A stretch of 64,000 nucleotides of DNA, from assembly GCF_000472865.1 (NCBI RefSeq), contig NZ_AXAP01000032.1, positions 33,005 through 97,004 of the forward strand, given 5' to 3'. The position numbers and the translations under genes are program-made. Shown here one piece after another: positions 27,164 through 36,537 of this stretch (position 1 is the stretch's first letter; each line of letters begins with the position of its first letter). This DNA comes from Bradyrhizobium elkanii WSM2783. Lineage in GTDB: Bacteria; Pseudomonadota; Alphaproteobacteria; Rhizobiales; Xanthobacteraceae. The notes beneath the pieces are model-generated. The model did no database searches and had not been told where the DNA came from. It was given only the letters and a program-made list of their open reading frames with translations.

Positions 27164-27669
27164 GCGCGGCGGCTATTGTTGAGGAGAATGCAGGTAATCA
27201 TTCACCGGTTCTCGTGACCTGGTCACTGACGTGACTGTACGAACCAGCTCAATATCGCAGTTGACCATGTGCTGGCTGAACTCGGCTTCAACTATCCACT
27301 GGTTATGGGTAAAGACCGCGTGAGCTTAGCAAGGAGCGCCAAGCCGATTGGGCGGGAAGCTCCGCTCATCATCCCAGATTCCCAAAAATGATACGGCATA
27401 GTTTTGTTATGTCAAGCGCATTCCACCCCGGCATCTGCGGCTTGAAGACGGCTAGCGCGACGCCGCTGCGCGCAGGATGTATCGCGCACCTTAAGCGGCG
27501 GTGCGTCTCGGTTACCGATGTAGCCGCTCAGTCTGCAGCACGTCATGATCCGGTAGCAGAGTTGGCTAAAATTTCGAAAGTACAGCGATCGACGAGCGGC
27601 GCACCGCAAAGCGGGGCCGAGCGTTCATGAAGAGCTCTCGTTGAGATCGAACAAGAGCCGGGTGCACGA
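27164..27669. other. Intergenic, nothing recognised
   Basis: 506 bases between copC and the SemiSWEET gene. Frames of 65-80 codons occur on both strands (27388-27630, 27412-27609) but none has recognisable domains or a good ribosome site. It includes the copC promoter region. Confidence 0.5.
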
Positions 27670-27963
27670 ATGATGTTTTCGGATGTAACGTACTACCTGT
27701 TTACGGTCTTCAACGCTCTGCGGGTCATTTCCTATCTGCCGCAGATCTACAGGATCGCGCATGATACCAATGGCGCCTCGGCCATTTCCTATTCGACCTG
27801 GTTTCTGTGGACTGCCGCGAACGGATCAACGGCCGTCTACTCGTTTTCCAATCTCGGGGACATGACGCTCGGCTTGACCAACGGCTTCAACGCGCTGTGC
27901 TGTGCGATCGTCGTCGGGCTGACGGCGGTCAAGCACCGCCAATTTCAATCGCAGATCAGGTAG
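27670..27963 (+). CDS. SemiSWEET / PQ-loop family small transporter
   Basis: 97 residues, three hydrophobic helices with the PQ-loop signature 'SYLPQIYRIAHDTNGASAIS' and 'WFLWTAANGSTAVYSF'. SemiSWEETs work as dimers to move sugars or related small solutes. The start is the first of two adjacent ATGs. It is isolated; both flanks are long non-coding stretches. Confidence 0.8.
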   Translation: MMFSDVTYYLFTVFNALRVISYLPQIYRIAHDTNGASAISYSTWFLWTAANGSTAVYSFSNLGDMTLGLTNGFNALCCAIVVGLTAVKHRQFQSQIR

Positions 27964-28451
27964 GGCACAAGCTGAACTGCGGGCTTGAACCAGAAAAGAT
28001 GAAAACGCGACCTTCATTGCGGATACACCAAATGAAGGGGGAGGTGATTCCATCGACCGGCAGCTAGCGAGGCAACAGACCCTATAGCGTGCCACTACGA
28101 AAGCATTCGGTATATATTTTCTTTGAATCCCATCTCCCTACGTTACCATCCATAAGTTGTGCAACCCGATTGTCCGCGCGACCACCCTAAAGGGTAGTGG
28201 TATATCATCGGCGATGATCTAAAGTTGTTCGCTGAATAGCGCCAACCGAAGCACTCAAGCGCAACGACCTTACAAAGTTCTCCGGCTCCCGGCGACGCAA
28301 GTCGCCGAACAGAAGGATTGTGCCGATGACCTTCCGGTTTCTCGCAAGTGGCGCCGCGGCGTCGGAGACACTCGCGGCGACGGCGTTTTCTTAAACTGCA
28401 ACAGATACGTCGCCTCAGCGTCTGAGGCTGGCACGCGACTGGAGAACTGCG
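27964..28451. other. Intergenic, nothing recognised
   Basis: 488 bases with lower GC than the neighbours around 28080-28260. A 22-codon frame at 28326 ('MTFRFLASGAAAS') is too short to support. The promoter for the hydrolase gene at 28452 should lie here. Confidence 0.5.
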
Positions 28452-29588
28452 ATGCAGAACACGAATGGAATCAGCACAATAGTCGATCGCATCTTTTCAC
28501 CTCTTGTCGCACCTCTCGGGATCCCCGAGCCGAAGAAGTCCGTCGGAATTCTGGTCGGCGTGACGGTCGCCGGCCAGCGTTATTATTTCCGGTTCGGACA
28601 GGTCGACCTGCATGAGGGCGGCACCGGTTCGATTGACGACACCGTGGTCTTCATCGGCTCGAACACCAAGGTCTTCACGGCGACACTTCTGGCGCTCGCG
28701 GCGTCGCAAACCTCGGCGGCGCAGGACACCCGCGTCACCGATCTGCTGCCGTCCGACATCATCCTGAAACAGCCCCACGGCGACATCCTGCTCTGGCACC
28801 TCGCCACCCACAGCGCCGGATTCCCGACCCCAGTATGCGGGCAGCGGCCTGCGTTCGGCGACTATCCTCTCTCGTCGCTGGGCGCATTCCTGAACGACTT
28901 CACGCCGCCTTATGCGCCCGGCAGACACTGGGTCTACAGCAATCCGGGCTTCGCGCTTCTCGGCGTGCTGCTGTCGCATGCCTATGCTGGCGGCATTAGC
29001 GCGTTCAACTGGGACGCGACGTACCAGAACTGGCCGGCGCTTGTGGTCGGCCGCGTGACGGCGCCGCTCGGCATGACGTCGACGCAGGTCAAATACAGCG
29101 CCGTGAAGGCGAAGGTCGCGCAAGGCTACAATTATGTCCCGCCCACGAGCCTGCCGCCGTCCTACAAGGCGGTCGAGCCGCCGGACTGGGTGCTGACTTC
29201 GGCGGGGCTCGGCGCCGGCGCGCTGTCGTCGACGCTCGCCGACATGCTGACGTTCCTGGAGGCCGAAATCAGTCCGCCGGAGGGACATCTTGGCCTGGCG
29301 ATGAGACAGACCCAGAAGGTCCACCCGCCGTCCAACGTGCTGTCCATGGGGCTCGGCTGGCAACTGTCCAACGACTACTTCGACAAGAACGGCGGCTTCG
29401 AGGGCTACGAGACCTACATGGCCTTCGATGCCACGCACAAGGTCGGCGTGTTCGTGTTCGGCAACACCAGCGGCGGCGCGGGCGACGCGATCACGACCAG
29501 CGGGCGTATCCTGCTCGGCGAGCTGCGCGGCATCGCGGCGATGCCGTCGACATTCCCGACGCCGGACAAAGTCCCGCACTGCCCGTGA
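28452..29588 (+). CDS. Class C beta-lactamase-fold serine hydrolase
   Basis: 378 residues of the penicillin-binding/AmpC-like hydrolase family: nucleophile Ser70 and Lys73 in 'GSNTK', Tyr163-Ser-Asn165 in 'VYSNPGF', and 'HLATHSAG' as in family members. Members include esterases, D-aminopeptidases and carboxypeptidases; substrate cannot be told. No signal peptide is apparent, though a non-classical route is possible. It is the first of three hydrolase genes on the same strand; the S53 gene starts 62 bases later. Confidence 0.85.
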   Translation: MQNTNGISTIVDRIFSPLVAPLGIPEPKKSVGILVGVTVAGQRYYFRFGQVDLHEGGTGSIDDTVVFIGSNTKVFTATLLALAASQTSAAQDTRVTDLLPSDIILKQPHGDILLWHLATHSAGFPTPVCGQRPAFGDYPLSSLGAFLNDFTPPYAPGRHWVYSNPGFALLGVLLSHAYAGGISAFNWDATYQNWPALVVGRVTAPLGMTSTQVKYSAVKAKVAQGYNYVPPTSLPPSYKAVEPPDWVLTSAGLGAGALSSTLADMLTFLEAEISPPEGHLGLAMRQTQKVHPPSNVLSMGLGWQLSNDYFDKNGGFEGYETYMAFDATHKVGVFVFGNTSGGAGDAITTSGRILLGELRGIAAMPSTFPTPDKVPHCP

Positions 29589-29650
29589 GGCCAAAGATCG
29601 CACCATCGCGATCCCGACACGGTTTTTCATCGAAATGGAGCCTGACAACC

Positions 29651-31339
29651 ATGACGGATCATCGAGACCTATCGATTGTTCAAGATAGCGGGTTGCCGAA
29701 GCATCTGCTGCAGGCCCGCGAAGCTGCGGCCGATCCCGATCAGGTGCTGCGCGCCACGCTGCGGCTTGTACCGCGCTGCGGCGACAAGGCTCTGCTGGCG
29801 CGAGCGAGCGCGCTCGGCCGGCAGCCAATCGCAGACCGCACGTTTCTCGCGCGCGGCGCGCTGGCTGACGAGGTGACGCCTGCCCCCGAGGCGCTCGACG
29901 CGGTGAAAGCCTTCTGTCACGAGCACGGCTTCACCTTGAGCCGAACCGCGCTGGGCGGCCTGTTCGTCACCATCGAGGGCAAGGCCGGCGCTCTCGCGTG
30001 CGCCTTCGGCGTCACGATCGGCGGCTATCGCTACGGCGACCTCGTCCTGCGTGCCTATCAAGGCGCCTTGCGCTTGCCGGCCGCGCTCGCACCTTATGTG
30101 CGCGCCGTGCTCGGCCTCGACGATCTCTCCCGGATCGCCGCCCAGCCGAACGCCGCGGACTTCATCGAGCCGCCCTCACTCAAGGGCAATCTGCCGACCA
30201 CGGTCGCGTTCGACTACTATCAATATCCCCAGGATCTGATCGGCCGCGGCGCCACCGTCGCCTTCATCGAGCAGAATCTCAAGGTCGACCTCGCCAAGAT
30301 CCAAGCCTACTACACCAAGCTTGGCGTCGGCCCCGTGACCATCGTCCTGGTGCCGGAATGGGGGCCGCCCAACACGCCGGAGGACCCCGAGCCGTCAAAA
30401 CTCAACGGTGAAGCAATGATGGATCTCAAGCTCACCGGCGCGGTCGCGCCTGGCGCGACGCTCGTGGGTTACAGCATCGTCCAAGACTACGGCTACTCGT
30501 CCGACCCGTGGGTCGACACCCTGATCGCGGCACTCGAGAACGAGAAGCACCCCTGCGACGTCATGTCGATCAGCCTTGGCAAGCCGGAATCGGCCTGGTC
30601 CACACAGACAGCGCTATGCGTGGATTTTCTGTTCGCCATCGCGGGCCTGCTCGGCGTCACCGTGTGCGTCGCTTCCGGCGACTTTGGCGCACCTGGTAAT
30701 GTGAATCGTGGCGGCACCTACAAGCAAAACTTCGCGTTTCCGGCATCCTCGCCGTTCTGCCTCGCCTGCGGCGGGACCGAGCTCGTGCTTTCGCAGCAGG
30801 GCGACCAGCGCATCCTGAACGGCGAGGTGGTGTGGAACGAGATGGCCGAGATCGGACAGAAGCGCGCGACCGGAGGCGGCATCAGCATGCTGTTTCCGGT
30901 CCCTGACTTCCAGCAGACGCTCACTCTGCCGGCGCCGTTCAATGAGGGGCAGACATCCGGCCGCGGCATGCCGGACGTGGCCAGCAATGCGGCTGCGAAC
31001 AGCAGCTATGATGTCGGCTACGGCACGAGCGCGGCGGCGCCGATGTGGGCGGCCCTGATGGCGCTGCTCGTGGAGGGAAATGGGGGAATGCCAATCGGCT
31101 ATCTCAACCCACGGCTCTATGAGCTGCAGCTCGGCGGCAGCGAGTGTTGCAAGCCGATTACCGAGGGCGACAACGGACCGCCCGATTCGAACATCTCATT
31201 TTCGGCCGGTAAGCCCTGGAACGCCTGCTGCGGGCTCGGCTCGCCGCTTGGCTCCAGCCTCGCCGCGGCGCTCGGGATCGGCGCGGCGACGAGCCAAAGC
31301 CGGGCCCAGCGCAAGACGGCGGAAGCCGTATCATTATGA
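29651..31339 (+). CDS. S53 family serine-carboxyl peptidase (sedolisin/kumamolisin type)
   Basis: 562 residues from the ATG at 29651 (GGAG upstream). An activation domain (about 30-165) is followed by the catalytic domain with the S53 residues in order: Glu254 and Asp258 in 'GEAMMDLKL', Asp344 in 'ASGDFGAPGN' and Ser460 in 'GYGTSAAAPMW'. These peptidases are active at acidic pH and usually need removal of the prodomain. No signal peptide is visible ahead of the prodomain. Kumamolisin-like enzymes in bacteria are often exported. Confidence 0.93.
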   Translation: MTDHRDLSIVQDSGLPKHLLQAREAAADPDQVLRATLRLVPRCGDKALLARASALGRQPIADRTFLARGALADEVTPAPEALDAVKAFCHEHGFTLSRTALGGLFVTIEGKAGALACAFGVTIGGYRYGDLVLRAYQGALRLPAALAPYVRAVLGLDDLSRIAAQPNAADFIEPPSLKGNLPTTVAFDYYQYPQDLIGRGATVAFIEQNLKVDLAKIQAYYTKLGVGPVTIVLVPEWGPPNTPEDPEPSKLNGEAMMDLKLTGAVAPGATLVGYSIVQDYGYSSDPWVDTLIAALENEKHPCDVMSISLGKPESAWSTQTALCVDFLFAIAGLLGVTVCVASGDFGAPGNVNRGGTYKQNFAFPASSPFCLACGGTELVLSQQGDQRILNGEVVWNEMAEIGQKRATGGGISMLFPVPDFQQTLTLPAPFNEGQTSGRGMPDVASNAAANSSYDVGYGTSAAAPMWAALMALLVEGNGGMPIGYLNPRLYELQLGGSECCKPITEGDNGPPDSNISFSAGKPWNACCGLGSPLGSSLAAALGIGAATSQSRAQRKTAEAVSL

Positions 31340-31425
31340 CGGATTCGCCGGCCGCAAGACCCCGCCGGACGGCATGACCGCCCGGTCTCGTCCCGATCAT
31401 TCCACATCACACAATGGAGGTTTTC

Positions 31426-32251
31426 ATGTCGACGCAGGAAGCTGCTCTCAACGCTGTCTTCAATCCAGGGTACGACAACCGCCGAGACCGGGCGCTCGAT
31501 CCGGCCAGCGTTCACCGGAGCGCTCCCCACATCTGCAACCGTCAATCCCGACTATCTGCCGCCACCGCAGGCGCAGGGCACGGCGCAGCACCAGGGCAGT
31601 CCCGGCAGCTGCGCTGCGTGGGCCTCGACCTATGGTCTTGCCACCTTCACCGCCGCTGCCGCGTCGAAGCAATCGCCGTCGACCTCGCCGCTGCAGGCGA
31701 GCCCGGCCCACATTTATATCCAAGTCATGAAGAGCTACGGCGTCAGCACCTGCAATGGCTCGCGGCTCGACTCCTATCTCAACCTTCTGACCCAGGCAGG
31801 AACGCCAAACTGGGCAACGGCGCCATATTATCCGAGCTGCCCCGAGCTCTGGTCGAGCTATGATGCGAACGCGACGGTCGACGCGAGCTTCCAGATTCCC
31901 GGCTGGGCGATGGTAGACACGTCCGATCTCGATTCCATCAAGGCGGTGATCGCCGATGGCGGCGCGCTCTGCTACGGCACCGCGCTGAACGAGGGCTTCG
32001 GGAGCTACAGCAGCACCTCGCCGAGTCCGATGACCGGCCCCTTCAACAAGGACAAGAGTCCGGACGGCAAGCTCGTCGGCCACTGCATGCTCATCATCGG
32101 CTACGACGACGACCAGCAAGCCATCTTGATCCAGAACAGCTTCGGCCCGGATTGGGGCCACCAGTGGAACGGCAGCGGCGGCTATATCTGGATGAGCTAC
32201 AAGCTCTTCCAGTATCTGGCGCAAGGGAAGGCAATGTACGTCACGCCCTGA
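31426..32251 (+). pseudogene. Papain-family (C1) cysteine peptidase with a frameshift near its N-terminus
   Basis: The start codon at 31426 (after GGAGG) opens a frame reading 'MSTQEAALNAVFNPG'. Around 31450-31480 the homology passes to the +1 frame, which continues to 32251 and carries the catalytic Cys in 'GSPGSCAAWAS', the His in 'GHCMLIIGYDDD' and the Asn in 'IQNSFGPDWG'. All three catalytic residues are intact, so the break is recent, a sequencing error or a recoding event. It follows the S53 gene by 86 bases on the same strand. Confidence 0.8.
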
Positions 32252-32271
32252 TCGCCGGACAGGCGCTGGAT

Positions 32272-32397
32272 CGCGACGGAGGAAGTGCTGGCACAGTGCC
32301 CGCAGGGCCTCCAAGCAGCAGCTCGACGCGGCCGTAGCCGCAGCGAAGGCCGCCTACCCGGCTTGGGCGGCCCCCTATCGAGGAGCGGCTCGCTACA
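32272..32397 (+). pseudogene. Aldehyde dehydrogenase N-terminal remnant
   Basis: The reading 'ATEEVLAQCP', then in the next frame 'RASKQQLDAAVAAAKAAYPAW', then 'IEERLATT' in a third frame, reproduces the N-terminal segment of NAD-dependent aldehyde dehydrogenases, with two frameshifts in about 125 bases. Nothing of the catalytic part remains. It lies between the papain gene and the acyl-CoA dehydrogenase stop. Confidence 0.6.
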
Positions 32398-33538
32398 ACG
32401 ACCGCGCGATCAAGAGCTTCATGATCTCGTTGGTGCCGCCGTAGATCTTCTGGATCCGCGAATCTACGAACATGCGGGAGATCGGGTATTCCTGCATGTA
32501 GCCGTAGCCGCCGTGCAGTTGCAGACATTCGTCGGCGGTTTCGACCTGCTTTTGCGAGCACCACCACTTGGCCATCGAAGCGGTGACGGTATCGAGGTCC
32601 TTGGTGATCAGGCGCTCGATACACCAGTCGACGAAAATGCGCGCGATCATCGCCTCCGTCTTGCGCTCGGCGAGCTTGAAGGCGGTGTTCTGGAAGTCCA
32701 GGAGCGGCTTGCCGAACGCGGTCCGCTGCTTGGTATATTCCGAGGTCAGCTTGACCGCACGCTCCATCGAGGCGACGGCTCCGACTGCCAGCGCCAGCCG
32801 CTCCTGCGGCAATTGCTGCATCAGTTGCACAAAGCCTTGACCTTCCTCGGGCCCGAGGAGGTTTTCCGGCGGCACGGTGACATTGTCGAAGAACAGTTCC
32901 GACGTATCGGAGGCGTGTAGCCCGATCTTGTCGAGGTTGCGTCCGCGCCGGTAGCCAGCCGCACCCGCGGTCTCGACCACGATCAGCGAAATGCCCTTGG
33001 CGCCGACTTCGCCGGTGCGCGCGACGACAATGACGAGATCGGCGGCCTGGCCGTTGGTGATGAATGTCTTCTGACCATTGATGACATAGGAATTGCCCTG
33101 CTTTTTCGCTGTGGTCCTGACGTTCTGCAGGTCTGAGCCGGTGCCCGGCTCCGTCATGGCGATCGCGCCGACCATCTCGCCGGTCGCCATTTTCGGCAGC
33201 CAGCGTTTCTTCTGCTCCTCGGAGCCGTAGTTCAGAATGTAGTGGGCGACGATGGCGCTGTGCACGGAGACGCCGGTCGTGACTTCCGGCACTGTGCTCT
33301 CGAGGTCCTCGAGCACCGCGGCATCATAGGCGAAGGTAGCCCCTAACCCGCCATAGGCCTCCGGCACGCTGGGCAAGAGCGCCCCCATCTCGCCGAGCGC
33401 GCGCCAGGCGAAGCGGTCGACCATTTTCTGGTGGCGCCATTTCTCAGCGTGCGGCGCCAGATCCTTGGCCAGGAATTTCCGGAATTGGTCACGGAACGTA
33501 TCCAGTTCCTCGGTCATCCAGGACGATCGGTATTCCAT
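32393..33538 (-). CDS. Acyl-CoA dehydrogenase
   Basis: 381 residues of the FAD acyl-CoA dehydrogenase family: 'AIAMTEPGTGSDLQNVRT' FAD-contact strand, 'GQKTFITNG', 'RLALAVGAVASMERAVKLT', and near the end 'QLHGGYGYMQEYP' and 'YGGTNEIMKLL', which holds the catalytic base region. It introduces the alpha,beta double bond in acyl-CoA. Last gene of the minus-strand operon 36447-32393, so it probably starts a beta-oxidation turn with its neighbours. Confidence 0.92.
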   Translation of the reverse strand: MEYRSSWMTEELDTFRDQFRKFLAKDLAPHAEKWRHQKMVDRFAWRALGEMGALLPSVPEAYGGLGATFAYDAAVLEDLESTVPEVTTGVSVHSAIVAHYILNYGSEEQKKRWLPKMATGEMVGAIAMTEPGTGSDLQNVRTTAKKQGNSYVINGQKTFITNGQAADLVIVVARTGEVGAKGISLIVVETAGAAGYRRGRNLDKIGLHASDTSELFFDNVTVPPENLLGPEEGQGFVQLMQQLPQERLALAVGAVASMERAVKLTSEYTKQRTAFGKPLLDFQNTAFKLAERKTEAMIARIFVDWCIERLITKDLDTVTASMAKWWCSQKQVETADECLQLHGGYGYMQEYPISRMFVDSRIQKIYGGTNEIMKLLIARSL

Positions 33539-33552
33539 GAAACCCCCTGCTC

Positions 33553-34380
33553 TCAGACGATGAGGCCGCCGCCGGCAACGACGACCTGGCCGCTGATATA
33601 ATTGGATTCCGGACTGCAGAACAGATAGACAGCATCCGCTGCCTCTTCAGGTGTACCGCCGCGACCGAGCGGAATCATTCGTGCCATCATCTCCAGCATC
33701 GGCGGCTGTACGCCGACCTTGATCTCATGGCCGGCGACGTCAATCGTCTTTTGTTGCGCCTCGATCGGCTGCGTCAGACGGGTGTTGATCAGGCCGAAGG
33801 CGACGCAATTGACGTTGACCTTGTAGCGCCCCCATTCCTTGCACAGCGTTCGTGTCAGGCCGACCAGCGAGGCCTTGGCCGAGGAATAGCTCGCCTGCCC
33901 GGCATTGCCATAGAGGCCGGCGATGGAGGAGATGTTCACGATTTTGCGGAACACCTCGCGCCCCTGCTCCGCCTCCTGCTTGGCAAACACCCGGATCGGT
34001 TCGGCGGCGGCACGCAGGATGCGGAACGGCGCCACGAGGTGCACGTCGAGCATCGCCTGGAACTGCTCATCCGTCATCTTCTGGATCGTGGAGTCCCAGG
34101 TGTAACCGGCATTGTTGACGATGATGTCGAGGCCGCCGAACCTTTCCAGCGCAGCGCCAACAAAGCGGTCGGCAAAGCCTGCCTCCGCGACGCTGCCGTT
34201 CACTGCGACCGCATCGCCGCCAAGCCCCTCGATCTCCGCCACCACGGCATCGCCAGGCTCGGCGTCGAGATCGTTGACCACGACTTTCGCGCCCTCGCGC
34301 GCAAGCTTGAGCGCGATCGAGCGCCCGATGCCGCGGCCGGAGCCGGTGACGAGCGCGATCTTGCCTTGCAGCCTTGCCAT
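33553..34380 (-). CDS. SDR-family 3-hydroxyacyl-CoA dehydrogenase-like protein
   Basis: 275 residues from the second of two close ATGs (34380), the one 8 bases after AAGGAAGG. Short-chain dehydrogenase motifs: 'TGSGRGIGRS' cofactor loop, 'NNAG', Ser in 'VNISSIAG' and Tyr-x-x-x-Lys in 'YSSAK'. The insertion around 'QEAEQGREVFRKIV' is like the dehydrogenase part of multifunctional enzyme 2. In this cluster the likely step is oxidation of 3-hydroxyacyl-CoA. Confidence 0.85.
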   Translation of the reverse strand: MARLQGKIALVTGSGRGIGRSIALKLAREGAKVVVNDLDAEPGDAVVAEIEGLGGDAVAVNGSVAEAGFADRFVGAALERFGGLDIIVNNAGYTWDSTIQKMTDEQFQAMLDVHLVAPFRILRAAAEPIRVFAKQEAEQGREVFRKIVNISSIAGLYGNAGQASYSSAKASLVGLTRTLCKEWGRYKVNVNCVAFGLINTRLTQPIEAQQKTIDVAGHEIKVGVQPPMLEMMARMIPLGRGGTPEEAADAVYLFCSPESNYISGQVVVAGGGLIV

Positions 34381-34394
34381 GTGCATGTCCTTCC

Positions 34395-34805
34395 TTAGAC
34401 CGCGATGACGGCGCTGCCTTCGAGCTTGACCTCGCCGCGCTCGTCTTTGGTGGTAAGTGCGAGCCTGACTCTGCGCTCGCCGTTCTCCTCGAACAACTCG
34501 GCCACGGTGCCCTCGCATGTCAGCCGCGCACCGAGTTGGGTGATGGCCACAAACCGCGTCGCGAACGCGCGCAGCCGCGCCGGTGGCACCGCATCCGTCA
34601 CCGCCTGGCCAAGACAGGCCATGACCAGCATGCCGTGGGCGAACACGTCAGGGAATCCGGCGCTCCTGGCGAAATCGATATCGACATGGATCGGATTGTG
34701 ATCGCCTGAAGCGCCGCAATAAAGCGCAAGCGTATGCCGGGTGATCGGCGGGAACGTCTTGTGGACGAGGCGGTCGCCGATTCTGATCTCGCCGATTTCC
34801 GTCAT
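34395..34805 (-). CDS. MaoC-like hydratase (hot-dog fold, C-terminal type)
   Basis: 136 residues from the ATG at 34805, which overlaps the previous gene's stop (ATGA). The hydratase-2 motif is present: 'GDHNPIHVDIDFARSAGFPDVFAHGML', with Asp and His as catalytic pair. Its partner gene at 34802-35266 supplies the other hot-dog domain, so the two probably form the heteromeric (R)-specific enoyl-CoA hydratase seen in steroid and branched-acid oxidation. Confidence 0.88.
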   Translation of the reverse strand: MTEIGEIRIGDRLVHKTFPPITRHTLALYCGASGDHNPIHVDIDFARSAGFPDVFAHGMLVMACLGQAVTDAVPPARLRAFATRFVAITQLGARLTCEGTVAELFEENGERRVRLALTTKDERGEVKLEGSAVIAV

Positions 34806-35266
34806 GGCGCCACCTGGTTGCGCACCACGACGGTGCGCGCGGTGTCGGCGACATGCACGCCATCCTGGTTGGTCACCTCGCATTGGATGACGACCAGTGT
34901 CAGCGCGCCACCCTTCTTCTCGGTGACGGCTGTAACCCGTGGGCGGAAGGTCAGGAGGTCGCCGATCACGACCGGCGCGTGGTAGACGAAGCTCTGCTCG
35001 CCATGCAGCACGCGGGCGAGATCAATGCCGAGCGCCGTCAGCATCTCGAACGGCTCTGCGGCATCCATCATTTCCAGGCAGAACAGGTAAGTCGGCGGCA
35101 CCGGCGTTGCTGCGAACCCCGCCGCGCGCGCAGCCGCCTCATCGCGGTAGACCGGGTTGGTCTCGCCAAGCGTGTTGAGGAAGTAGCGCAGCCGACCCGG
35201 CTCCATGCGCGCGGTGACGGGCGTGAAGTGCCGGCCCACGGCGGATTGGTCGACCATGGCCGGCAT
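34802..35266 (-). CDS. MaoC N-terminal-type (FAS1-like dehydratase) domain protein
   Basis: 154 residues. The start ATG at 35266 shares one base with the thiolase stop (TGATG); a TTG just before is weaker. 'LGETNPVYRDEAAARAAGF' and 'HGEQSFVYHAPVVIGD' match the N-terminal half of MaoC/hydroxyacyl dehydratase proteins, which often lacks the catalytic pair and pairs with a catalytic MaoC. Coupled on both sides, so it belongs to the same operon. Confidence 0.85.
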   Translation of the reverse strand: MPAMVDQSAVGRHFTPVTARMEPGRLRYFLNTLGETNPVYRDEAAARAAGFAATPVPPTYLFCLEMMDAAEPFEMLTALGIDLARVLHGEQSFVYHAPVVIGDLLTFRPRVTAVTEKKGGALTLVVIQCEVTNQDGVHVADTARTVVVRNQVAP

Positions 35267-36447
35267 CAATGACGCTGATAGAGCGTGACGACGCAGGCGC
35301 CGCCGAGGCCGAGATTATGCTGCAGCGCTAGCTTTGCGCCCTCGACTTGCGTCGGGCCGGCCATGCCGCGTAGCTGCCGCGTCAGTTCGTAGCACTGTGC
35401 AAGACCCGTAGCGCCGAGTGGATGGCCCTTGGACAACAGCCCGCCGGAGGGATTGGTCACGATCCGGCCGCCATAGGTGTTGTCGCCGTCGTCGATGAAC
35501 TTCGCCGCCTCGCCCTCGCCGCAGAGCCCTAACGCCTCATAGGTGATCAGCTCATTATGGGCAAAGCAGTCGTGCAGTTCGACCACGTCGAGATCTTCAG
35601 GCCCGATGCCCGCGCTCTCGTAGACGCGCTTTGCTGCCGCGCACGCCATGTCGTAGCCGACCAGGCGCATCATATCGCCGGCGCCGAAGGTCGAGGGCGT
35701 GTCGGTTGTCATGGCCTGTGCGGCGATCCGCACCGTCCTGGCAATGCCGTGCTTGTCGGCGAACCGATCCGACACCAGCACCGCCGCCGCGCCACCGCAG
35801 GTCGGGGGGCAGGCCATCAAGCGCGTCATCACCCCAGGCCAGATCACCTGATCGTTCATCACGGCATCAGCGGTGACCTCCTTGCGGAAGATCGCCAGCG
35901 GGTTGTTCGCCGCATGGCGGCTCGCTTTCGCGCGCACCTTGGCAAAAGCGTCGAGCGGCGTGCCGTATTTCTGCATGTGGGCAAGGCCCGCCCCGCCGAA
36001 ATAGCGCAGCGCGAGCGGAATGCCGGGCGCGTCGATCAGCCGGTCCGCCGCCGCGTCGAATTCCTCGAACGCGCTCGGGCGGTCGGTGTAGACGCTGCCG
36101 AGCGCGCCGGGCTTCATCTGCTCGAAACCAACCGCCAGCACGCAATCCGCCGCGCCGCTTTCGATCATCTGCCGCGCCATGAACAGCGCGGTCGAGCCAG
36201 TCGAGCAGTTGTTGTTGATGTTGAAGATCGGAATGCCGGTCATTCCGACCTGATAGAGCGCGCGCTGCCCGCAGGTGGAATCACCATAGACGTAGCCGAC
36301 ATAGGCCTGCTGGATCGCGCTGTAGTCGAGGCCCGCATCAGCCAGCGCCAGCTTCGTCGCCTCCGCACCCATCGCATGATAGGGCGCGCTGGCGCCAGGT
36401 TTGGCGAAGGGGATCATGCCGACACCGGCGACGATTACCTCGGACAT
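35266..36447 (-). CDS. Thiolase-like protein (SCPx / lipid-transfer thiolase type)
   Basis: 393 residues. Nucleophile Cys in 'NNNCSTGSTALFMA', 'ELHDCFAHNELITYEALG' and 'GGLLSKGHPLGATG' identify the SCPx-type thiolase group ('lipid-transfer protein' annotations). Such enzymes cleave 3-keto or branched acyl-CoAs, or do retro-aldol cleavage with a hot-dog partner. First gene of the operon. Divergent from the TetR regulator with 90 bases between, including TTACCCATAGGTAAG-like symmetry around 36485. Confidence 0.9.
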   Translation of the reverse strand: MSEVIVAGVGMIPFAKPGASAPYHAMGAEATKLALADAGLDYSAIQQAYVGYVYGDSTCGQRALYQVGMTGIPIFNINNNCSTGSTALFMARQMIESGAADCVLAVGFEQMKPGALGSVYTDRPSAFEEFDAAADRLIDAPGIPLALRYFGGAGLAHMQKYGTPLDAFAKVRAKASRHAANNPLAIFRKEVTADAVMNDQVIWPGVMTRLMACPPTCGGAAAVLVSDRFADKHGIARTVRIAAQAMTTDTPSTFGAGDMMRLVGYDMACAAAKRVYESAGIGPEDLDVVELHDCFAHNELITYEALGLCGEGEAAKFIDDGDNTYGGRIVTNPSGGLLSKGHPLGATGLAQCYELTRQLRGMAGPTQVEGAKLALQHNLGLGGACVVTLYQRH

Positions 36448-36537
36448 CGCTTTCCTCCGAATAAATTACCCGTTGGACTTTTTCTTACCTATGGGTAAGA
36501 TTACAGCCTGCCGTCACCTGGAGTCAACGCGCCCAGC

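Noticed and set aside
28497..29828. 443-codon minus-strand frame over the serine hydrolase gene
   Set aside because: High-GC antisense shadow; Arg-rich and without domains, while the plus strand has the SxxK and YxN motifs.
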